Part shown: positions 56,600 through 64,000 of the stretch, one piece after another
Layout of the letters: each line of letters starts with the position of its first letter
Numbering within the stretch: position 1 is the first letter of the stretch
Origin: Ectobius pallidus
Taxonomy: Eukaryota > Arthropoda > Insecta > Blattodea > Ectobiidae
Length of the DNA: 64,000 bases
Assembly (NCBI GenBank): GCA_964059195.1
Contig: CAXKWD010000002.1
Location: 168,212,559 to 168,276,558, forward strand
Reading direction: 5' to 3'
Notes under the pieces: generated by a model
Database searches by the model: none
What the model was told of the DNA's origin: nothing
What the model saw: the letters and a program-made list of their open reading frames with translations, nothing else
Position numbers and translations under genes: made by a program

Positions 56600-58360
56600 T
56601 TTAGTTACTAGATGGCGCGACCTGGTCTGTTGTGTTCGCTTTCGCGGGCATAGGTCCGCTTGCCTCCCCCCTCTTCTCTTTATGACAGCCTTCTCGCGAG
56701 TATATGGGCGTCATCGCTTTAGTAGCGGGCATGTTTTCCTTCCGTACAGACCTGTTTCGGTAGCTTCGTTTTGTTTATCTTTTAAAATGTAATTTCTTTG
56801 GTCTTAGTGTTTCGGTTGTTGGGATAATGTAGCCCAAAAGTCTCCTTCAGGTTTGCAAACAGGTTTTTAGTATATTTCTAGTCTTTTATTGTTGAAATTG
56901 CGTAATTGTAGAATTTCCCTCCCCTTCTTCTTCTGTGCTTCATAACCGTAATCAGTTTGTTTTTTTTGCTATTGCTTTTTTGGTATATTTTTAGTAGAAA
57001 GTATGTAGTCTGTCTTCTTTTGCTAGTTAAGTAGTATTTAAAGGCTTTCTGTTTATTTTAGCTGCCTATGGGTTATTTGTAATTGTGTAGCTAGTCCGCG
57101 TCATCGCGGCATGTTATGGCGTCTCTATCTTTCTCTTCCCCCTTGTGCCTGCTTTGCAAACCTGAGGTTTCCGCGTGTTGGTAAGTAATTTTAAGTGCCA
57201 TGCCCGTGCTCCTGTCGCTCGGGATTTTAAAGGCATCCCGACGGCAGTATTTTGCCGCCTTTTACTAAATTTCTTCCCCCTTGAAAGTTTGTTTCGTAGG
57301 CCTACATTTAAATAAATTTTCTCCGTGATATCAGTTATCTTTCTTTTGTAATTTTAAAGTCAATTTCCCGTATGTTTTTGTTAGAGTGAATGTGTGTGTA
57401 ATCTTTGGTATTGTAAATTCCCCCCCCCCTTTCTTGGTTTACCAATAGCAAATTGTCTCCCTTTTTTCCTTACTAAACATGAGTGTTGAAGATGATTATT
57501 GTAATTCGACGTCTATGTATTAGATGTATTTCCTTTTCAGGTCTATATTATTCAATTATATTTTGTACCGTTTTGTAACAATTTTGCCCTAAATGATATT
57601 TCTGTTAATGTGTTTTGAACCTGGAACTTTTACTAATTATTGTTTGCAGCTGCCCTGGGATCCTTTCCTTTCCACCTTTGGGGTGGGGCCGTTTTCAGGG
57701 AATAGGCTAACTTCCCTGGGGTTGGTTTCCCAAGCTTCCTTCCACACCTTTCATCCTATAGGGGCGGGCGCAAAGTGGTAGCGAGATCTTGGTTATTGAT
57801 TCACAATTTTCTTTTCATAAAGTAAACAGACTAAAATAAAATACATATAATTCATTTTGGTAAAAGTTCTTGGTTCATTCTACTATTAGGCCTATTTTGT
57901 ATTAATAAAACATTTTATTTCAGGCTAATAATGTAACAATCTTTTCCAGGAATATTTAAAATTGTATTTTGTTTATATAAAAGGTTATCTATTGAAAGAA
58001 ATTTGATGTATTTAGTATAGGCCTAATGTGAAGTACTCTATTTTCATGTGGACCGAGGGTTTGCTGGTTTCTGTCTTGAGTAGGAGCTATGAGACCTGTC
58101 TGGTGATGTTAACAGCTGTGACATGTTGCCTGTTCTAAGATCAGCTGACTGTGGGTGGAGTGTAAAAGAAATTGTTGGGAGTAATTATTACTGCTTCAGT
58201 GGATCAACTATGACTTGGTGAGTTCTAATACAGTCATCTTGTATATTTTATTAATGCTAGCCAACTGCTGTTCTCGAATTTGAGGTTAAAAGTCAATTAT
58301 ATGTGAAGTGCCAACATAAAGTATAGTAAAAAGAATTCAGATGTGAGGTTATTGCCGGAC
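56600..58360. other. Non-coding, pyrimidine-rich on the plus strand
   Basis: Runs of C and T (56660, 57120, 57420) and no coding frame with recognisable motifs. Could hold the remains of an element's untranslated region. Confidence 0.35.
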
Positions 58361-58704
58361 ATGTGTTTAGACCCCGTGTGTAGTTGCTGATCTCCCATCG
58401 GGTGCCTCCCCAGGTGGCGGATAGGGGAAAGCTCACCAGATATGGTGGGTACCGGGGAAATAAAATACCCGGGGCAGACCAAAATCAGCACTGCTGCCTT
58501 GTAGTTAACAGTTGGCTCTGTAAAGGCTTGGGGAGAAAACCCCGAGAGAAAATCTAGCAATGACTCCGGAGGCTAAGAGGTCCAACCACCGGGTCTCTGC
58601 CGTTGGGCTAATCCCCCACGCAGAGTAGACAGGATTCAGAGAAATATAGAGGGCCTCGGAATAGGAAAGACACAATGGAGACGACATAGCAAGAATCAGG
58701 AAAT

Positions 58705-60660
58705 ACGATTAGGAACATTAAAACAATAAATGGGAAAGAGGTAGAGATAGTGGAGGAGATGGAAAAGTACAAAATGGAGATCTTAGGAATAAGTGAAGTG
58801 AAAAAGAGAACAAGTGGAGAAAAGATTTTGGACAAAGGTTATGTGCTTAGATACTCAGGGGTTCCGAGAGGAGAAAGAGCAAAAGAAGGAGTGGGAATAA
58901 TAGTCTCTGAAAGAATAGACAGGAAAGTAATAAACTGGTCGGCAGTAAATTCTAGGATCATCTCCATAGAAATCGAATTAGAACAAAGAATAAGTATTAT
59001 CCAAGTGTATGCACCCACAGAAGATGACATCCAACAAGAAAAAGAACAATTCTATTTGATACTCCAACAGGAGGTAGAAAAAGCAGAAATAAAGCAAAAT
59101 CAGATAATGATAATAGGAGATTTCAATGCACGAGTTGGAAATGACTATAGATTGGGACACGGAGTAATGGGAAGATACAACGGGGAGAATACAATCAATG
59201 GGAATGGAAGAAGGCTACTAGACTTTTGTGTTCAAAACAGATTACTGGTGGGGAATACGTTCTTCAACCATAAAAATATACACAAAATAACATTTGAAGG
59301 AGATGGAAGGAATGTAAACAGTATAATAGATTACATTATATACCAGAAAGAAAATCATAAAAGCATAAGAGACATAAAAGTGATACGAGGAGCAGAAATA
59401 AATACGGATCACAAATTACTAGTGGCAGAGACCAGATTAAGAAAGCCTCGGAAACAGAAAAAGAACTATCACGAGAGGATAAAGTACGAGGAATTACAAA
59501 AAGAGGGGAAAAAAGAGGAGTACCAAAGAAGACTAGCACAAAGATTTGAAGAAACACCATTGAGGATGGAAGAGGACGTTGAAACAAAATGGCAGCTGTT
59601 TAAGACAATAATAAAGGAGACAAGTGAGGAAATTTGTGGAAAGAAAAAGGTAGGAACAAATAAGAAATGTACAAGATGGTGGAATGAGGAAGTAAAAAAT
59701 GCAGCCAAAGAGAAAAAAGCCGCTTGGAAACGCTATATTAATACAGGCACAAGACGAGACCTAGAAAAATACAAGGCTAAAAGAAATGATGTGAAAAGAA
59801 TAGTTGCAGAGGCAAAGAAAATAAGTTGGGAAGAATTTGGGAAGGAAGTAGAAAATAGCTTCCAGGAAAATCAGAATTTTTTTTGGATCACAATAAGAAA
59901 TTTAAGAGGTAAAGGAGGGAAAAGAATAAAGAATGTAAGAAATGAAGATGGTGAATTACAAACAAATATAGAGGGAATATTAGAAACCTGGAGAGCGCAT
60001 TATGAGGAAAAATTTAAAGAGAGAGAAGAAGGACGAGGAAATGGTAGAAATGATAGAAATAGCACAAACCAAACAGAAGAGGAAGAGGTGGATAGAGAAG
60101 AAGTAGATGAAATAGATGTGGAAATAGCAACTCAAAGGATGAGAAGTGGAAAGGCAGCCGGGGAAAATGAAATAACACCAGAACTCATAAAAATAGGTGG
60201 AAAAGTAGTAATAAGACAGATGACAGACCTTTTCAAATGTATGTGGAAAGAAGAACGTATTCCGGAAGATTGGAGAAGAAACATCATAGTGCCCATATAT
60301 AAGAAAGGCGATTCGGCAAAGTGTGATAACTATAGAGCAGTATGTCTTACTTCGGTAATATCTAAAATATTTACCAGAATATTGGAAATGAAACTGAGAA
60401 GGCTGATAGAAGAGAAACTAGAAGAAGAACAGGCGGCATTTAGGCCAGGAAGACAAACGCAAGATTGGATCTACATATTAAGAACTATATGCGAGAAAGT
60501 AACGTCAAGAGGGAAAACAATTAATTTGGCGTTTTTGGATCTGAAGGCAGCATTTGATAGTGTACCTAGGGAAGAGATATGGGAAATACTAAGGAAACGG
60601 AAAGTCAGCTCAAAACTTCAGAAGTTGATTAAAGCAATGTATGAACAAGTAGAAGGAGTT
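58705..60660 (+). pseudogene. RTE-like endonuclease-RT, N-terminal part
   Basis: Apurinic-endonuclease-type domain (IQVYAPTEDD, IIGDFNARVGNDYR, NTDHKLLVAETRLR) at about residues 75-230. A basic linker follows, then RT fingers (MRSGKAAGENEITPELIK, YKKGDSAKCDNYRAVCL) and motif A (LAFLDLKAAFDSVPREE) near 60535. The usual N-terminal WNVRTL motif is disturbed by a probable frameshift near 58700. The frame runs into the Penelope-like insert and soon stops. Confidence 0.88.
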
Positions 60661-60794
60661 AAAATTATAGTAATTGATATCCGGGTTAGGCCGCGTCGTG
60701 TTTATGGTGTCTTCTGACGTTTCGGACAACATATCGTGTCCTTCTTCTGAGAAAGAATTGCAAGAAAATAAGTGAAAAATTTTAAAGAAATATG

Positions 60795-61198
60795 ACATTG
60801 AAACAATTTTTACTCCTGTCAACAAATTGGAAGGGTTTTTAAGAAGAGAGAAAGACGAAATCGACATCTTACATAAATCGGGAGTCTACTCAATTCCATG
60901 TATGTGTGGAAAAGTATACATAGGACAAACTGGACGCTCTCTGGATGCCAGAAGAAAAGAACATATAAGACACCAGAAACATAACAACACTGACTTCTCC
61001 GCCATAGCATCTCATTCGGACGAAACGGGTCACAAAATACTTTTCGATAACATAGCTCTTCTTAAAAATGAAAACAGAAAATTCCCTAGACTTGTCACAG
61101 AAGCAATAGAAATCATTAAACATCCCCATAACATAAACAGGGAAGATGGTTATAAGATTAGTGACATCTGGCGTGAAACAATAACACTGACGTCATGA
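60795..61198 (+). pseudogene. GIY-YIG endonuclease domain of a Penelope-like element
   Basis: The frame reads YDIETIFTPVNKLEGFLRRE, then SGVYSIPCMCGKVYIGQTGR, RKEHIRHQK, ETGHKILFDNIALL, VTEAIEIIKHPHNINREDG and SDIWRETITLTS. These are the GVY...VYIGQTGR core, the conserved Arg and His-containing KEH, and the EAIEI--HP-NINREDG block of Penelope-like endonucleases, which nick target DNA. About 130 codons are present; the RT part upstream is missing. The domain itself looks complete. Confidence 0.88.
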
Positions 61199-61246
61199 CA
61201 ACTGCGACTGTTTACTAATCACAGGCACTTATTTTCTTGCAATTCT

Positions 61247-61288
61247 TTCTCAGAAGAAGGACACGATATGTTGTCCGAAACGTCAGAA
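61247..61288 (+). ncRNA. Hammerhead-ribozyme-like motif in unit A
   Basis: Stem I TTCT (61247-61250) pairs with AGAA (61285-61288). Core CAGAAGA at 61251-61257. Stem II GGACA/TGTCC (61259-61263, 61272-61276) has an 8-nt loop, followed by GAAA (61277-61280). The palindrome ACGT (61280-61283) is a possible intermolecular helix III. The GUC triplet is at 61282-61284. Departures from consensus: A in place of U4 and one extra A before stem II. An inverted copy lies in the left arm at 60712-60753 on the minus strand, and a diverged one in unit B at 14025-14066. Confidence 0.5.
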
Positions 61289-61385
61289 GACACCATAAAC
61301 ACGACGCGGCCTAACCCGGATATCAATTACTATAATTTTAATATAACTCTGGCCGTGGAAGCCTGCGAACTAAGTAGAAGGAGTT

Positions 61386-62354
61386 GTCAGATTGGAAGGA
61401 AGAAAATCGGAAACATTTAAAATGGAAATAGGGGTAAAACAAGGGGATAGTCTAAGCCCATTACTGTTTATAGTGTTAATGGATGAAGTACTTAAGGTAT
61501 GTAAGAGAAGAACAAATAGAACAATAATTGGAAACTGGAAGATGAAACCAATACAGTGCCAAGCACTCATATATGCAGACGATATAGTGTTAATAGCAGA
61601 TACGGAAACAAAATTACAGCAGGCTGTAATTGAGTGGACGGAAAACCTGAAGGAAATGGGAATGCAGATAAATGTAGAGAAAAGCAAGGCGATGCAGGTG
61701 GCCAGGACAGATGAAACAGTAGGACAACTAAACATCCAATGTAATGGGGTACAACTCGAACAGGTAAGAAATTATGAATACCTGGGCACAATAATTCATC
61801 AAAACGGGAAAATAAAACATGAAGTCTTAAATAGGGTCCGCAGATGTAATAATATATATTATCAGTTAAATCAAACAATCTTTGGAAAATCAGAATTGAC
61901 GACAGAAACAAAACTTAAAATATACCGAACAGTAATGGAACCAGTATTACTATATGGAAGTGAAAGCTGGCCAGTAAGAGGGGAAGAAATAGGAAGAGTA
62001 ACTGCAGCAGAAATGAAATGCTTAAGACGAATCGCAGGGAAAACAAGACGTGACTTAGTTCGGAATCAAATAATAAGGGAAGGACTTCACCAACCCCCGG
62101 TAGAAAAACGCCTGGCCCAAAGACAGTTAAGATGGTTTGGACACGTTACAAGGATGGAGGAAAACAGGAAGCCACGACAATTCATGGAAGCAAGGCCGAT
62201 AGGAGGTCGCTCAAGAGGAAGGCCAAGAACTACATACGAAGACTGCATAGAGGAAATGGGAAGAAAGATCTCCAAAAGCAAATCAGAATTGAAAAGGATG
62301 GCACAGGACAGAAGGATGTGGAAAGCCTTAATCGAGGACCCCCCAACGCTCTAA
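61386..62354 (+). pseudogene. RTE-like RT, C-terminal part
   Basis: Resumes in the same frame as 58705-60660 after the inserted unit. Motif B (GVKQGDSLSPLLFIVLMDE), motif C (IYADDIVLIADTE), the thumb (YEYLGTIIHQNGKI), the RWFGHVTRMEENRKPRQ block and the tail GGRSRGRPRTTYEDCIEEMG, ending at 62354. The gag-less, RNase H-less layout and this tail match RTE-type elements. The tail is homologous to the fragment at 512-676. Confidence 0.88.
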
Positions 62355-62410
62355 AGGCATCATGGGGAAGATGAAGAAGAAGAAGAAGAAGAAGAAGAAG
62401 TGTTTAGACC

Positions 62411-64000
62411 AAAAGTTTTAATGCTACCGGAATTGAATTCAAATCAGACAGGATTATGTCCCTTGTGAATATAGGTGTTGTTGTGGGCCTCAGTTGGTTG
62501 CCTTGTGCCTCCCAGGGCCCGGGTGGTGCTTGGTGAACTGGCCATTTGGTCCTTGTAAATAAAAGGTTAGGGTTGTATATATTCATTTTATTTGTGATAA
62601 TGTATGTTTATAAAGATGAAGTCTAAGAGTGAAAATTTGTAAATAATTTTAGCTTAATTAATAATCAGCTGATGGGGGTAATGACCCTGGCACTATTGCT
62701 GAAGGCTTCATGCGTGCTCAGGACGTCGTGGGAAGTCATGTTGTCTGTTGCGGTGGGGGTCAGGACTCTTGTCGCTTTGCCGGGAGTGAAAGATCCGTGT
62801 AAAAATTCAATATTTTGTACATATAGGCTATAGTGTTCAAGTTAGGTTGTAAATTTTTTTAAAACAATGTGTAGGTTATGAATGATAATTCCACGGATTA
62901 GTCTTGTGAATATAATTAATTTTAATATCCTGATCATAGTAACTTACTAATCAGCTGTTCGGCTGGGGAGACTAGTAGGTCGGTATTCTTCTGGGTAGTG
63001 CGCCTTCTAGGAGAGTGCTGTCTGTTGTTGGTTTTCCTCACTCGTAGGCTAGATTAGCACCATATCCCGATTATGTCAACAGATAATAAATAATGAAGTA
63101 AGAAAAGTAAATCCTGAATTAATGATATGCTAGAGCAGCTATGATAATGTAGTTCTGAAATTTGACTTTAAGCCTAGTGTGAGTGAACTTTGGCGGCATG
63201 ACTATTGTTGATTTCTTTAGCAGCATGTTGTAATTTGAGCATGATGTCTACGTTTAATACTCCTTACAATGGAAGTACTGGAGTTGTACATTCAGAGAGA
63301 CTACGTGATTGATACCCCTTGCTGGCAGGCATTGGAGGTTTTGAGAAATGCGGTTTGTGAGGTGAAGAAGATGACGTAAGGCCACTCCCCCTTGCATGAA
63401 GGCAGTGGAGAGAAGTTGGCAGCCTGTTTCACACAAGTCTGCATGATGATGGTTTTGGTAGTTATGCTGCTAAATTAATTGACTTGTCTTGGCCTATTGT
63501 TTTCTCTCACATGATGGCATGCTGTGAATTTACATCGGATGGATTTTTAAGTAATGTATAGTTTAGTAAAGAACTGACTCAGGGACAAAAAGTTAGTAAA
63601 TCTTGTCAGATTCGCTGTTCAAGTTTTCTAGAAGTCTCTCCTAGCAGTAGTAAACTGAGTTGGTAAAGTACAGTGATAGTTTTACATTTTGAAGTCTTGT
63701 CGCTAGTCTGTATTTGATCCACAATGGCCGGTTTCTATAAACTCGCGAATTACCTATGGGTAAATTATCTAATGCACAGAATTTACACAATTTACACAAG
63801 AATAACACCACACAAACACAAATAATTTAAAGATAGCAATCACTTACACTTGTGGCGAGTTTCTAGATAAATGTCCTCTAGGTAAATATTAAAATGACAG
63901 AAAAAATGTTCCTACAAACTCGGGCTAGATCTGTCCAAGGGTAAATCTTTGGGTTAATTTGTCCTTTCATGGATGGCTGGATAAAATTTAACCTTTCATA
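62411..64000. other. Non-coding right flank
   Basis: No exon-like frame or recognisable element. Contains some GGTTAG/TAGGCTA stretches. I see nothing further that I can support. Confidence 0.4.

Larger units (their letters stand above)
60661..61371 (+). mobile_element. Penelope-like unit A (711 bp) inserted in the RTE-like RT
   Basis: A perfect 14-bp TSD, AAGTAGAAGGAGTT, at 60647-60660 and 61372-61385 flanks it. Two 114-bp arms, 60661-60774 and 61226-61339, are exact reverse complements. Between them lies a GIY-YIG frame, and after the right arm a 32-nt tail (61340-61371). Unit B in the Smr intron has the same plan. Short, without an RT, so it must have been mobilised in trans or be a 5'-truncated copy. 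Confidence 0.9.
58374..62399 (+). mobile_element. RTE-like non-LTR retrotransposon, full length, interrupted by a Penelope-like unit
   Basis: An 11-bp TSD, GTGTTTAGACC, at 58363-58373 and 62400-62410 bounds it. It has a 5' UTR (58374-58700) with GGTGGCGGATAGGGGAAAGC, a single EN-RT frame broken by the insert at 60661-61371 plus one TSD copy, and a 3' (GAA)n microsatellite tail at 62371-62399, as is usual for RTE-type elements. Confidence 0.88.

Noticed and set aside
60827..61198. A host GIY-YIG nuclease gene
   Set aside because: It lies inside a unit with inverted arms and a TSD, and its sequence has the Penelope-type HP-NINREDG block.

Overview
The window reads as nuclear DNA of an insect, most likely a hemimetabolous species with a large repeat-rich genome such as a cockroach or termite. 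That placement is an inference from the transposon mix (BEL/Pao, RTE-like, RNase H-bearing non-LTR, Penelope-like, Tigger/pogo, mariner and hAT elements plus tRNA-derived SINEs) and the AT-rich introns. There are no operons; most long open reading frames belong to mobile elements.

Left half (about 1-33,000): the 3' part of one host gene on the + strand, the insect nuclear receptor corepressor Smr/SMRTER (NCoR/SMRT family). Eight exons (8003-8204, 10864-11102, 14304-14633, 15047-15223, 18160-19813, 21818-22074, 28697-29172, 30057-31164) join with matching intron phases into 1,480 codons plus a stop. They carry two GSI motifs, two CoRNR-box receptor-interaction motifs (LIDAII and LAEHIDSII), long Gln/Pro/Ser-rich low-complexity stretches and the C-terminal EPLSDED tail. 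The SANT domains and earlier exons must lie to the left of the window. The introns are loaded with elements: MITEs, Tigger fragments, a Penelope-like unit and two 5'-truncated non-LTR retrotransposons antisense to the gene, each with a target-site duplication (TSD).

Middle (33,850-48,000): a Tigger-like element with an N-terminal transposase fragment, a foldback mariner remnant, a 403-bp palindromic retroposed unit, and a complete young BEL/Pao retrotransposon (37,500-47,206, minus strand) with two 1,576-bp LTRs, a 5-bp TSD and an intact 1,832-aa Gag-Pol frame. A tRNA-derived SINE with a 16-bp TSD follows.

Right part (48,500-64,000): a truncated jockey/CR1-like RT element, a hAT remnant with a nested SINE, a stretch that might be a promoter and first exon, an internally deleted RT copy, and an RTE-like element (58,374-62,399). 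The RTE-like element is interrupted by a 711-bp Penelope-like unit encoding a GIY-YIG endonuclease domain.

The most unusual signal is a class of short retroposed units (60661-61371, 13740-14115, 36825-37227). Each has 12-14 bp TSDs and is built as an inverted repeat. The arms carry a hammerhead-ribozyme-like fold: paired stem I, a CNGAAGA core, stem II, GAAA, a short palindrome and a GUC triplet. Penelope-like elements are known to carry hammerhead ribozymes; the head-to-head arrangement and core departures seen here deserve testing.
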